From contig NZ_SLZF01000017.1 of assembly GCF_004341515.1 (NCBI RefSeq), forward strand, positions 1 through 64,000: a stretch of 64,000 nt of DNA, given 5' to 3'. Below are positions 26,085 to 34,461 of the stretch, piece by piece; position 1 is the first letter of the stretch; every line of letters begins with the position of its first letter. The notes beneath the pieces are model-generated. The model was given only the letters and a program-made list of their open reading frames with translations. It ran no database searches and was not told the DNA's origin. The stretch is from Allobosea sp. BK604. GTDB taxonomy: Bacteria; Pseudomonadota; Alphaproteobacteria; Rhizobiales; Beijerinckiaceae. Both the position numbers and the translations under genes were made by a program.

Positions 26085-26498
26085 ATGAGCGCCCTACTGC
26101 GGGTCGACACGGCCCAGCGCGATTTCACCGCCGCTCCGATCTCGGATGAAGAGGCGAGCGCGATGTTCCGCGCGGCGCTCAACCTCTTCCGGCTCTGGGA
26201 CATCACAGACGAGGAGGCGGCGACGCTGCTCGACATGCCCTTGCGCAGCTATCGGCGCTGGAAGGCGGGCGAGATCGGCCGGATCAACCGCGACGGCAAG
26301 GCGCGGCTTTCCAACCTGATGGGCATCCACAAGGCGCTGCGCCTGATCTTTCGCGAGCCTCAGCGCGGCTATGCCTGGATCAAGGCGCCGAACCAGGCTT
26401 TCGCCGGCAAGCCGGCACTTGCGGTCATGCTCGGCGGCGAGCTCACCGACCTGATGCGCGTGCGGCGCTATCTCGACGCGGAGCGGGGCTCCTGGTGA
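26085..26498 (+). CDS. Xre/MbcA/ParS-type antitoxin (DUF2384)
   Basis: A 137-residue antitoxin that neutralises the RES toxin encoded next and probably represses the pair. The N-terminal half is an Xre-like helix-turn-helix (ITDEEAATLLDMPLRSYRRWKAGE). The C-terminal toxin-binding part includes LSNLMGIHKALRLIFREPQRGYAWIKAPNQAFAGKPALAVMLGG split over the DUF2384 core, ending RVRRYLDAERGSW. Start MSALLRVDT is preceded by GGAGATCG. The stop overlaps the toxin start (GTGA), so synthesis is coupled. Confidence 0.93.
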   Translation: MSALLRVDTAQRDFTAAPISDEEASAMFRAALNLFRLWDITDEEAATLLDMPLRSYRRWKAGEIGRINRDGKARLSNLMGIHKALRLIFREPQRGYAWIKAPNQAFAGKPALAVMLGGELTDLMRVRRYLDAERGSW

Positions 26499-27208
26499 GC
26501 AATGGCGCGGCGTTTCCGGTTGCCGAGATCGGATGGCGCGGCGCGGTCAGGATCATCCGCAGCCTGTTCCCGCCAATCGACCTGTTCGAGGATATCGCCG
26601 ATCCCGCCGACTGGCCGCTGATCCTCGCCGCCGAGCAGAAGACCAATCCGCGGCTGATGGAGACGATCGGCAATCTCGATCTCGTTCCACCGGAACGACG
26701 CGTGTCCGGCTATGGCGCGAGCTATCTGATGGCGCCTTTCACCCATGCCAGCCCCGACCGGCCGAGCCGCTTCAGCGGTGGCGGCTATGGCGTGCTCTAC
26801 GCCGGCAACGCCTTCGAGGTCGCCCTGTTCGAGACGGTGCATCACCATGCCCGCTTCATGGCTGCGACCAGGGAGCCGCCGGGCTGGACCTCGCAATTCC
26901 GCGAGATCGTGCTCGATGTGAGCGCACGGTTGCATGACCTGCGCGCGGAGGACGTGACGGCTTCGCCGCTGCTCGATCAGCAGGACTACTCGGCGAGCCA
27001 GGCGCTGGGCTCCGGCTTGCGAACGGCAGGCTCAGATGGCGTCGTCTATCCGAGTGTGCGCTATGCCGGCGGCGAATGCGTCGGACTGTTCTACCCCGAT
27101 TGCGCGTCGGGACCCGTTCAGGGCCGGCACCTGGACTATCACTGGAACGGGAGCCGGGTGGATTTCTATCGCGACCTGGGCAGTGGCGAGGTCTATCGGA
27201 TCGTCTGA
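26495..27208 (+). CDS. RES-domain toxin (NAD+-degrading family)
   Basis: A 237-residue RES-family toxin with a GTG start. The eponymous residues are visible in RPSRFSGGGYGVLYAG (Arg), NAFEVALFETVHHH (Glu) and VVYPSVRYAGGECVGLFYP (Ser). Characterised RES toxins such as Res and MbcT deplete cellular NAD+ and arrest growth. The N-terminal 90 residues contain the usual lead-in (VRIIRSLFPPIDLFEDIAD, PERRVSGYGASYLMAPFTH). It has the usual length and no visible damage, so it should be active unless restrained by the coupled antitoxin. Confidence 0.93.
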   Translation: MSNGAAFPVAEIGWRGAVRIIRSLFPPIDLFEDIADPADWPLILAAEQKTNPRLMETIGNLDLVPPERRVSGYGASYLMAPFTHASPDRPSRFSGGGYGVLYAGNAFEVALFETVHHHARFMAATREPPGWTSQFREIVLDVSARLHDLRAEDVTASPLLDQQDYSASQALGSGLRTAGSDGVVYPSVRYAGGECVGLFYPDCASGPVQGRHLDYHWNGSRVDFYRDLGSGEVYRIV

Positions 27209-27412
27209 CGGAGCTGGACCGGAGGATGACTTCGTAAGCGGACGGATCAACTTGAGGTTGTGCGGCTGGGCGACGCCGCCCCCAAAATATGGTGTAAGAC
27301 TTATTAATATATCTCGCCGATATTGCACCGCGATAGTCGCAGCCGAACTTTGTGACGGACGCGTCTAGACTTTCGTTCGAAACATAATTCAAAGCGATTG
27401 GGAGCATATTCA

Positions 27413-29146
27413 GTGACGCTCGCTTTCCTCAATTCAAAGTCTTCGACTGCGGTGGATGAAGCTGTCGCGATAAGACGCTCCCGTGCAGTCATCGAATTCG
27501 ATCTCTCCGGAAAGATCCTTGAAGCCAACGATGTCTTCCTGAAGGTCGTCGGTTACTCGCTCGACGAGGTCCGCAATCATCATCATTCCATGTTCGTTGA
27601 TCCAGCGGAGCGCTCATCGGCCGAGTACCAGACGTTCTGGGCGAGGTTGAGCAAGGGCGAATATATCGAGGCCGAGTTCCTGCGCATCGGCAAGGGCGGC
27701 AAGCAGATCTGGCTGCAGGCCGTGTACACCCCGATCCTCGACCGTTCCGGCAGGCCCAAGAAGGTCGTCAAGTTCGCGACCGACATCACCGCCGCCAAGG
27801 AAGCCGCCGCCAATCTGGAGGGCCAGATCGCGGCGATCGGCAAATCCCAGGCCGTGATCGAATTCGACCTGTCGGGCAAGATCCTCGATGCCAACCGCAA
27901 TTTCCTGGCGGTGCTGGGCTATGATCGCGCCGAGATCATCGGCAAGCATCACAGCATGTTCGTGAGCGCCGAGGAGCGGCAGGGCGAGGGCTATCGCCGC
28001 TTCTGGGAGAAGCTCGGGCGCGGTGAATATGACGACGGCCGCTATTTGCGCCTTGGCAAGGGTGGCAAGCCCATCTGGATCCAGGCGAGCTACAACCCGA
28101 TCCTCGACGCGTTGGGCAAGCCCTACAAGATCGTCAAATACGCCACCGACATCACCGCCAGCAAACTTGCCGAGGACTCGCTGCGCCAGGCCGTCTCCGA
28201 GACCCGCAAGGTGGTCCAGGCGGCCATGAACAAGGATCTGACCGGCCGCATCCCGCTGGAAGGCAAGTCGGGCGATGTCGCGGCCCTGTGCTCCGGGGTC
28301 AACGAGCTGATCGGATCGATCGCGACGGTCGTCGCCACGGTCGCGGAGATCGCTGCCCGGATCAGCCGTGATTCGACGCAGATCAACAGCGAGAGCCGAA
28401 GCCTGGCGCAGCGCACGGTGGAGCAGGCCGGCAGCCTGCAGGAGACGGCGGCGACGACGGAAGAGCTCTCGGCCTCGGTGAAGCAGAGTGCGCGGCGCGC
28501 GATCGAGGCGACCGAGCTCGGCGGGAATGCCCAGGGCGTCGCCGAGAAGGGCGGTGCGATCGTCGGCGATGCGGTGCAGGCCATGGGACGGATCGAGAAG
28601 GCTTCGAGCGATATCACCGAGATCGTCACGGTGATCGACGGGATCGCCTTCCAGACCAATCTGCTGGCGCTGAACGCGGCGGTGGAGGCGGCCCGTGCCG
28701 GCGATGCCGGCAAGGGCTTCGCCGTCGTCGCCTCGGAAGTCCGCGCGCTCGCCCAGCGCTCTAGCGGGGCGGCGAATGATATCAAGAGCCTGATCTCTAA
28801 CTCGACCGAGCAGGTGACGAGCGGCGTGAAGCTCGTCAAGGATGCCGGGCTCGCCCTGTCGCAGATCGTCGAGGCGTCGAACAATGTCGCGCTCGCCCTC
28901 GCCGACATATCGGGCGCATCGCGCGAGCAGGCCAACGGCATCGAGGAGGTCGCGAACGTGGTCGCGCATATGGACGAGCTGACCCAGCGCAATTCGTCCA
29001 TGGCCGAGCAGAGCGCTGGCATCGCCGCCGCGCTGCAGGAATCGACCGACGCGTTGAACGACCTGGTTGGAGCCTACAGGCTGGGCGCCGGGGCGCAGGG
29101 CGTGCGCTCGTCGGCCGGTCACGGCTGGCGTCGCGCCGCCGCCTGA
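27413..29146 (+). CDS. Soluble methyl-accepting chemoreceptor with two PAS domains
   Basis: Cytoplasmic chemotaxis receptor of 577 residues; no membrane segment or signal peptide is visible. Two near-duplicate PAS domains (about 20-130 and 144-250) both begin AVIEFDLSGKIL.AN and contain HHSMFV, suggesting an internal tandem duplication. A HAMP-like linker follows (DLTGRIPLEGKSGDVAALC), then the coiled-coil signalling domain with the tip IDGIAFQTNLLALNAAVEAA near 410. The GTG start is chosen for GGGAG about 10 bases upstream. The lead-in (27209-27412) is AT-rich, probably promoter. Its stop abuts that of the convergent SDR. Ligand unknown. Confidence 0.93.
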   Translation: MTLAFLNSKSSTAVDEAVAIRRSRAVIEFDLSGKILEANDVFLKVVGYSLDEVRNHHHSMFVDPAERSSAEYQTFWARLSKGEYIEAEFLRIGKGGKQIWLQAVYTPILDRSGRPKKVVKFATDITAAKEAAANLEGQIAAIGKSQAVIEFDLSGKILDANRNFLAVLGYDRAEIIGKHHSMFVSAEERQGEGYRRFWEKLGRGEYDDGRYLRLGKGGKPIWIQASYNPILDALGKPYKIVKYATDITASKLAEDSLRQAVSETRKVVQAAMNKDLTGRIPLEGKSGDVAALCSGVNELIGSIATVVATVAEIAARISRDSTQINSESRSLAQRTVEQAGSLQETAATTEELSASVKQSARRAIEATELGGNAQGVAEKGGAIVGDAVQAMGRIEKASSDITEIVTVIDGIAFQTNLLALNAAVEAARAGDAGKGFAVVASEVRALAQRSSGAANDIKSLISNSTEQVTSGVKLVKDAGLALSQIVEASNNVALALADISGASREQANGIEEVANVVAHMDELTQRNSSMAEQSAGIAAALQESTDALNDLVGAYRLGAGAQGVRSSAGHGWRRAAA

Positions 29147-29998
29147 TCAGGCCAGCCCGCCGCCGTCGATGCCGATGACCTGGCCCGAGATGTAAGAAGC
29201 CTGCGGGCCAGCCAGGAACAGCACCAGCTCCGCCACCTCCTGCACCGTGCCGAAGCGCCTGGCCGGGTAGGCGGCGGCGAGCTGCTCGGTCGTCACCTTC
29301 CATTGCTCGCGCACGCGCTGGATCATCGCGGTCTCGATCGGGCCGGGTGCGATCGCGTTGACGCGGACGTCGAGGCCGTATTCCTGCGCGGCGCTGCGGG
29401 TCATGTGGATCACGGCCGCCTTTGCAGCGCCATAGCCGATGATGTTCGGGAAGGCGTGGCGGCCGCCGATCGAGGCGGTGTTGATGATCGCGCCCTTGCT
29501 CCGCACCAGATGCGGCAACTCGTGCTTCATGCCGAGGAAGACGCCGCGCAGGTTGGTCGAGATCAGGTCGTCGAAGCCTGCGGTCTCGGTCTCCGTGATC
29601 GGCGCCGGCGGCTTGTCGATCCCGGCATTGTTGAAGGCGATGTCGAGCCGGCCGTAGCGCGCGATGGTGGCGTCGACGAAAGCCTTCACCTCAGCCTCCT
29701 CGCGGACATCGGCCCGCATGTAGAAGGCCTCGCCGCCTGTCTTGCGGATGCCGGCCTCGACCTCCCGGCCGAGCGCCTCGCGCCGGCCACAGAAGGCGAC
29801 TCGGGCGCCATTGGCGGCGAAGAGCTCGGCGGTGGCGCGGCCGATGCCGGAGGTCGCGCCGGTGACCAGCACGACCTTGCCGGCGAAGGGGCCGGAGGCA
29901 CTCGCCTGGGCGCGGGCGCTGGCGATCGCACCGAGGCTCAGCCCGGCGGCCATCGCGGTGCGGATGAAGGTACGGCGGCTGTCGTCGCTGCTGGTCAT
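29147..29998 (-). CDS. SDR oxidoreductase with a Tat signal
   Basis: A 283-residue classical short-chain dehydrogenase/reductase preceded by a twin-arginine signal (SRRTFIRTAMAAGLSLGAIASARAQ), so probably periplasmic, carrying its cofactor across folded. Motifs: TGATSGIGRA cofactor loop, NNAGI, the catalytic Ser in INTASIGG, YGAAK for Tyr/Lys, and the C-terminal SGQVIGIDGGGLA. Substrate unknown. It is divergent from a LysR regulator 113 bases away, which is the natural candidate for controlling it. Confidence 0.92.
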   Translation of the reverse strand: MTSSDDSRRTFIRTAMAAGLSLGAIASARAQASASGPFAGKVVLVTGATSGIGRATAELFAANGARVAFCGRREALGREVEAGIRKTGGEAFYMRADVREEAEVKAFVDATIARYGRLDIAFNNAGIDKPPAPITETETAGFDDLISTNLRGVFLGMKHELPHLVRSKGAIINTASIGGRHAFPNIIGYGAAKAAVIHMTRSAAQEYGLDVRVNAIAPGPIETAMIQRVREQWKVTTEQLAAAYPARRFGTVQEVAELVLFLAGPQASYISGQVIGIDGGGLA

Positions 29999-30110
29999 GG
30001 TCTTCGCTCCCGTTCCCGGGCTCGGCGAGCCCGATGAGGCGAAGCTAGGGCGGCGAGACTTCGGCGATAATCCGGCGTATTCTGTATGTATCTGTTAGCA
30101 GGATTTAAAG

Positions 30111-31004
30111 ATGCGCCGGAACGATCTCGACGGGCTGATCGCGCTGCTGAAAGTGGCGGAGAAGCGCTCGTTCAGCGCGGCCGCAGCCGATCTCGGCGTC
30201 ACGCCCTCGGCGATCAGCCAGAGCGTGCGGGCGTTGGAGGAGCGCGCCGGCGTCGCATTATTGGCGCGGACGACGCGCGATGTCGCGCCGACCGAGGCGG
30301 GACGGCGCTTCCTGGAGCGGGCGCGGCCGGCGGTCGAGGATATTTTTGACGCGTTTCGCGAGGCGGGGAGCCTGGGCGACCGGCCGAGCGGGCTGCTACG
30401 GCTGAACGTGCCGCGCGTCGCGATGCCGAGCATGATCGAGCCGATCCTCGCCGATTTCTGCCGGACCTATCCGGAGGTTCAGGTCGAAATCTTCATCGAC
30501 GACCGGCTCGCCAATATCGTCGAGGGCGGTTTCGACGCCGGGATCAGGATCGGTGAGCTGATCGAGGCTGACATGGTCGCGGTGCCGCTCACGGCTCCGT
30601 TCAAGCTCGCGATCGTCGGGTCTCCCGATTATTTCGCCCGTTATGGCCGGCCGCAGCGACCCGAGGATCTGCGCGATCATCGTTGCATCAACTTCCGGCA
30701 GAGCTCGCAGGCGCTCTACCATTGGGAGTTCGAGGAGGGCGGGCGCGACTATGCGCTCGCGGTCGACGGCCAGATCACCGTCAACGAGGGCGGCGTGATG
30801 ATCTCGGCCGCAGTGATGGGTCTGGGCCTCGCCTATGTGCTGGCGCCGGTCGTCGAACCGCTCCGCGAGCAGGGCCTGCTCGAGAGCGTGCTCGAGCCCT
30901 ATCTGCCGGAGACGCCGGGATTCTACCTCTACTTCCCCTCGCGCCATCAGGTGATGCCCAAGCTCCGGGCCTTCATCGATTTCGCGAAGGAAAGGTTGAA
31001 ATGA
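30111..31004 (+). CDS. LysR-family transcriptional regulator
   Basis: A 297-residue regulator. N-terminal winged helix-turn-helix: LKVAEKRSFSAAAADLGVTPSAISQSVRALEER, split across residues 10-45, with LLARTTRDVAPTEAG following. The substrate-binding domain (about 90-295) includes FCRTYPEVQVEIFIDDRLANIVEGGFDAGIR, typical of the CrgA/DsdC-like subgroup. It is transcribed away from the Tat-SDR gene with a shared 113-base region, the classical LysR arrangement, so regulation of that SDR is the likely role (inference). Confidence 0.93.
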   Translation: MRRNDLDGLIALLKVAEKRSFSAAAADLGVTPSAISQSVRALEERAGVALLARTTRDVAPTEAGRRFLERARPAVEDIFDAFREAGSLGDRPSGLLRLNVPRVAMPSMIEPILADFCRTYPEVQVEIFIDDRLANIVEGGFDAGIRIGELIEADMVAVPLTAPFKLAIVGSPDYFARYGRPQRPEDLRDHRCINFRQSSQALYHWEFEEGGRDYALAVDGQITVNEGGVMISAAVMGLGLAYVLAPVVEPLREQGLLESVLEPYLPETPGFYLYFPSRHQVMPKLRAFIDFAKERLK

Positions 31005-31023
31005 GCGGCTTCAGGTTCTTCCC

Positions 31024-31112
31024 GTCATTGCGAGCGAAGCGAAGCAATCCAGGAGTCGCAGTGCCCTACGTCTCCCGGGATTGCTTCGTCGGCTGCGTCT
31101 CCTCGCAATGAC
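31024..31112. repeat. Palindromic repeat, TCATTGCGAG family
   Basis: Left arm gtcattgcgagcgaagcg then gaagcaatcc; right arm ggattgcttcgtcggc then ctcctcgcaatgac. The arms are inverted, giving a long imperfect hairpin between the convergent LysR and SDR genes. Relatives: 12287, 41150, 60910. Confidence 0.88.
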
Positions 31113-31126
31113 CGAGTGTGCGGACG

Positions 31127-31912
31127 CTATTTCGGCGCCAGCCGGATCGCGCCGTCGAGGCGGATCGCGGTGCCGTTGAGCATGTCGTTCTCGATGATGC
31201 TCTTCACCAGCGCCGCGTATTCGGCCGGCTTGCCGAGGCGGGAGGGGTGAGGGATCGAGGCTTCGAGCGCCGTGCGATAATCGTCCGGCACGGAGGCGAA
31301 CATCGGAGTCTCGAACAGGCCGGGCATGATCGTCATGACGCGGATGCCGAGCTGGGCGAGGTCGCGTGCGATCGGCAAGGTCATGCCGACGACGCCGCCT
31401 TTCGAGGCGGAATAGGCGGCCTGGCCGATCTGGCCGTCCTCGGCGGCGACCGAGGCGGTACAGATGAAGACGCCCCGGCCGCCATCAGGCGTGACCGGCG
31501 GTTCGGCCGCGAGCGCGAGCGCCGAGCGTGCGATCATGCGGAATGTGCCGGCGAGGTTGATCGCCAGCGTCTTCTCGAAGGTTGCGAGGTCGTGGGCAAT
31601 CAGCTCGCCCGTGTCGCGCTTCTTGGAGACGACGCGGCGGCCCGGCGCGATGCCGGCGCAATTGACCAGGATGCGCTCGATGCCATGGGCCTTGCGTGCT
31701 TCCAGTAGGGCGGCGTCGACGGACGCATCGTTCGAGACGTCGCAGGAGACGAAGAGCCCGCCTATCTCCTTCGCGACGCGCCCGCCGGCCTCGGCGTTCA
31801 GATCGAACAGCGCGACCTTCACGCCGTGCGAGGCGAGCATGCGGGCAGTGCCTTCGCCAAGGCCGGAGGCGCCGCCGGTTACGACGGCAGCAACGGAGGA
31901 ATCGAGCTTCAT
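31127..31912 (-). CDS. SDR, 3-hydroxyacyl-CoA dehydrogenase (HSD10) type
   Basis: A 261-residue NAD(H)-dependent SDR resembling type II 3-hydroxyacyl-CoA dehydrogenase. Motifs: VVTGGASGLGEGTARML, the cofactor-choosing Asp in LFDLNAEAG, VNCAGIAPG, the Ser region CTASVAAEDGQIGQAAYSASK with the Tyr/Lys pair, and IMPGLFETPM after it. The inserted KKRDTGELIAHDLATFEKTLAINLAGTF is typical of HSD10 relatives acting on fatty or branched acyl-CoA. Start MKLDSSVAA was chosen by homology; the frame is open further upstream without family character. Confidence 0.9.
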   Translation of the reverse strand: MKLDSSVAAVVTGGASGLGEGTARMLASHGVKVALFDLNAEAGGRVAKEIGGLFVSCDVSNDASVDAALLEARKAHGIERILVNCAGIAPGRRVVSKKRDTGELIAHDLATFEKTLAINLAGTFRMIARSALALAAEPPVTPDGGRGVFICTASVAAEDGQIGQAAYSASKGGVVGMTLPIARDLAQLGIRVMTIMPGLFETPMFASVPDDYRTALEASIPHPSRLGKPAEYAALVKSIIENDMLNGTAIRLDGAIRLAPK

Positions 31913-32084
31913 CGCGGGTTCCCGTTCAACATGATCTCGCGGCCAGCCATAATCCACCGCCTGGGAGGCTCCAAGCGGGATTCTGCGGTGAGCCCTTGTG
32001 CAGGGTTGCACCCGGGGCCACATTTTCGGCGCGGATCTCGAGCCATCTGTTCGGCTTGGGACCGTAAGGGAGACTGGACGAGAC

Positions 32085-32459
32085 ATGAGCGAGGGGTTCG
32101 CTTCGCGCTTCACCCGCGAGGAGATGGACGCGATCCGCAAGAGCCTGCGCGACGAAGAGCGCTTCGGCTCGGATTTCATGAGCCTGCTGAAGCGAGTGGC
32201 GAAGCGCGTCCCCTTCGCCGAGGATGGCGTCGCAGCCTTTCTCTGCGCCCGTGATCCGGCGACGCCGCGGCGGGTGAGATATACGCTGCTGGCCGCGCTC
32301 GGCTATTTCGTGCTGCCGCTCGATGCGATTCCCGATTTTCTGCCGATGATGGGATTCACCGATGATGCGGCGGTGATCGCGGCCGCGATCGCCGCTGTCG
32401 CGGGGTCGATCACGGTGGAGCATCGCGAGCGCGCGAAAAAAATCCTCGCCGACCTCTAA
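32085..32459 (+). CDS. YkvA family (DUF1232) protein
   Basis: A 124-residue protein starting MSEGFASRF. The DUF1232 core is VRYTLLAALGYFVLPLDAIPDFLPMMGFTDDAAVIAAAI in two hydrophobic pieces around the invariant PLDAIPDF. It is probably membrane-associated through that hairpin. Function unknown across the family. Its stop lies 9 bases from that of the convergent quinone oxidoreductase. Confidence 0.9.
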   Translation: MSEGFASRFTREEMDAIRKSLRDEERFGSDFMSLLKRVAKRVPFAEDGVAAFLCARDPATPRRVRYTLLAALGYFVLPLDAIPDFLPMMGFTDDAAVIAAAIAAVAGSITVEHRERAKKILADL

Positions 32460-32468
32460 GGGCTTGGC

Positions 32469-33443
32469 TCAGGGCGTCAGGACGATCTTGCCCTGCGCCC
32501 TGCGATTGCCGATCAGTGCGAAAGCCTCGGCCGCCTGCTCCAGTGGGAAGGCACCATGGACATGGGCACTGATGCGCCCGGCTGCGGCCCATTCGAGCAG
32601 GCGCTCCATGTTGCGGCGATGGGCGGCGGGCTCGCGGTTGACAAACTCGCCCCAGAATACGCCGCGCAGGTCGCAGCCCCTGAGCAGCAGCAGGTTGAGC
32701 GGGATCTTCGGGATCGCGCCGCCGGCGAAGCCGACGACGAGATAGCGGCCTTCCCAGGCCATGGCGCGCACAGCAGGCTCGGCGAGATCGCCGCCGACCG
32801 TGTCGTAGAGCACATCGACGCCATGGCCCTCGGTCAGGCGGCGCAGCCCGTCCTTCAGATCCTCGGCGTGGTAGTTGAGCTCCTCCTGCGCGCCGTGCTG
32901 GCGAGCGAGCGCGAGCTTGCCGGCCGAGGAGGCGCAGGCGATGACATGGGCGCCGAGCAGCGAGCCGATCTCGACCGCTGCCAGCCCTGCCCCGCCCGAG
33001 GCACCGAGAATGGCGAGCCGCTCGCCGGCCTTCAGCTCGGCGCGCTGCATCAGCCCGTGCATCGCCGTGCCATAGGTCACGAACAGGCCGGCCGCCTGGC
33101 GGTCATCGAGGGTATCGGGCACGCGGATCAGCCGGTTGGCGGGGACCGCGACCTTCTCGCGCGCCGCGCCATGGCCGAGCCACGCGGCGACACGCTCGCC
33201 CACGCGCCAGCCGAAGACGTCCTTGCCGATGGCGCTGATGATGCCGGCGCATTCGCCGGCGGGCGAGAAGGGCAATGCCGGCTTGGTCTGGTAGCGGTTA
33301 TGGATGATCAGCGTGTCGAAGAAGTTGAGCGCCGCGGCCTTGACCGTGACGATGACCTCGCCAGCGCCGGGCTGTGGCTCGGGCAAGTCCCGGATTACCA
33401 GGTCTTCCGCTGGTCCATGTGCCTCGCAGAGCAGTGCTTTCAT
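32469..33443 (-). CDS. NADPH:quinone oxidoreductase family protein
   Basis: A 324-residue MDR-superfamily reductase without the catalytic or structural zinc cysteines. Signature pieces: GEVIVTVKAAALNFFDTLII, YQTKPALPFSPAGECAGII, the nucleotide-binding LGASGGAGLAAVEIGSLLGA, and DVLYDTVGGDLAEPAVRAM. The zeta-crystallin/QOR subgroup reduces quinones or enones with NADPH in the cytosol. The C-terminus GAFPLEQAAEAFALIGNRRAQGKIV is canonical. Substrate unknown. Confidence 0.92.
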   Translation of the reverse strand: MKALLCEAHGPAEDLVIRDLPEPQPGAGEVIVTVKAAALNFFDTLIIHNRYQTKPALPFSPAGECAGIISAIGKDVFGWRVGERVAAWLGHGAAREKVAVPANRLIRVPDTLDDRQAAGLFVTYGTAMHGLMQRAELKAGERLAILGASGGAGLAAVEIGSLLGAHVIACASSAGKLALARQHGAQEELNYHAEDLKDGLRRLTEGHGVDVLYDTVGGDLAEPAVRAMAWEGRYLVVGFAGGAIPKIPLNLLLLRGCDLRGVFWGEFVNREPAAHRRNMERLLEWAAAGRISAHVHGAFPLEQAAEAFALIGNRRAQGKIVLTP

Positions 33444-33694
33444 GCCCGGTCACCCTGCTTCGGCAGCCCATGTCGGAAACCAATTCTGGCATGGCCAAAG
33501 CGGTAACGGAACCGGCGATCCGGCACCGGAGCGCATTCGCATTTTTGCCAGGATCATGACATTGTATGGTTCAGGCATTCTTGAGTTTCGGAGCAAAAGC
33601 CTCCGGAATAGAGATGCTGTTAAGCTTTTTCGCTGATTGATGGCGGTCGATGATTCTGAGCTCTCCTAGAACCGGCGTCACCGCCGTCCGGCAC

Positions 33695-34225
33695 ATGAAA
33701 CTAGCCCTCGCATGCGCCGTGCTGGCGTTGCCGCTGAGCATCACGCCCGCGCTGGCGCAGGCTTCGCGCACGCCTGCCGGCCAGGGCCAGGCCTTGCTGC
33801 TGGAGACGGCCGGCAAATGGCAGGCCTTCTCGTCGCAGCAGGGCCGGTCGAAGATCTGCTACGCGCTCTCCAAGGCGGAAACGCGCGTGCCGGCCAATCT
33901 CAAGGATGTCGACGGGCTGCTCTTCGTCTCCAGCCGCCCAGCCGAGGGCGTGCGCAACGAGATCAGCTTCGTGATGAATTTCGACCTCAAAGAAGATGTC
34001 GAGCATCAGGCGATCATCGGCAACGAGCGTTTTGCGCTGGTCGCCAAAGGCCAGAACATGTGGCTGAAGAACCCGGCCGAGGAAGGCCGCATGCTCGACG
34101 CCCTGCGGCGCGGCTCGGGACTCGAGATCAAGGGCACCTCCAAGCGCGGCAACGCGACGAGCGACAAATACTCGCTCGCGGGCCTGAACCAGACGGTCAA
34201 GCGCGCCGAAGACGCCTGCAAGTAA
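33695..34225 (+). CDS. Invasion-associated locus B (IalB) family secreted protein
   Basis: A 176-residue exported protein with a Sec signal (MKLALACAVLALPLSITPALAQ, about 22 residues in two pieces). The mature part has the IalB pattern: W.AF following the signal (GKWQAFSSQQG), a Cys (KICYALSK), LFVSSRPAEGVRNEISFVMNF, FALVAKGQNMWLKNPAEEGRM and a final Cys (AEDACK) that could pair with the first. IalB helps Bartonella invade erythrocytes; in free-living relatives the role is unknown. Start chosen for the signal peptide; an ATG 15 codons upstream is less likely. Confidence 0.85.
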   Translation: MKLALACAVLALPLSITPALAQASRTPAGQGQALLLETAGKWQAFSSQQGRSKICYALSKAETRVPANLKDVDGLLFVSSRPAEGVRNEISFVMNFDLKEDVEHQAIIGNERFALVAKGQNMWLKNPAEEGRMLDALRRGSGLEIKGTSKRGNATSDKYSLAGLNQTVKRAEDACK

Positions 34226-34254
34226 GGCGTCCGCTGCCCGAAAGTCCGTGATCG

Positions 34255-34346
34255 CGTCATGGTCGGGCTAATCCCGACCATTCACGTCTTCCCTTTCCGA
34301 GGGCGGGTTCACAGACGTGGATGCTCGGCACAAGGCCGAGCATGAG
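34255..34346. repeat. Two palindromes of the GATGGCCGGG family
   Basis: 34255-34288 pairs tcatggtcgggct with atcccgaccatt; 34314-34346 pairs gatgctcggc with gccgagcatg. Separated by 25 bases, they fill the gap between the IalB-like gene and rlmN. Confidence 0.7.
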
Positions 34347-34461
34347 GGCAGTGCGATCCGCTGAATTCCGTGCAAACCAGCCCTGATTTCACGACGCGGC
34401 GTTCTTATGTTATGAGCCGCGCTTTCCCGGGCGCGCTTGGCCCGATGTGAACAGAGTTCCG

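Noticed and set aside
25325..26149. Plus-strand frame overlapping ftsY and yciB
   Set aside because: Out-of-frame reading of two well-supported genes, low-complexity Arg/Ala/Gly product.
31024..31112. CRISPR-like inverted repeats
   Set aside because: Only single scattered copies with imperfect arms; no direct repeat array with regular spacers anywhere in the window.
34255..34346. Double hairpin as a terminator for the IalB-like gene
   Set aside because: There is no U-run after either stem, and the sequence belongs to a dispersed repeat family; it may still slow polymerase, but I do not call it a terminator.
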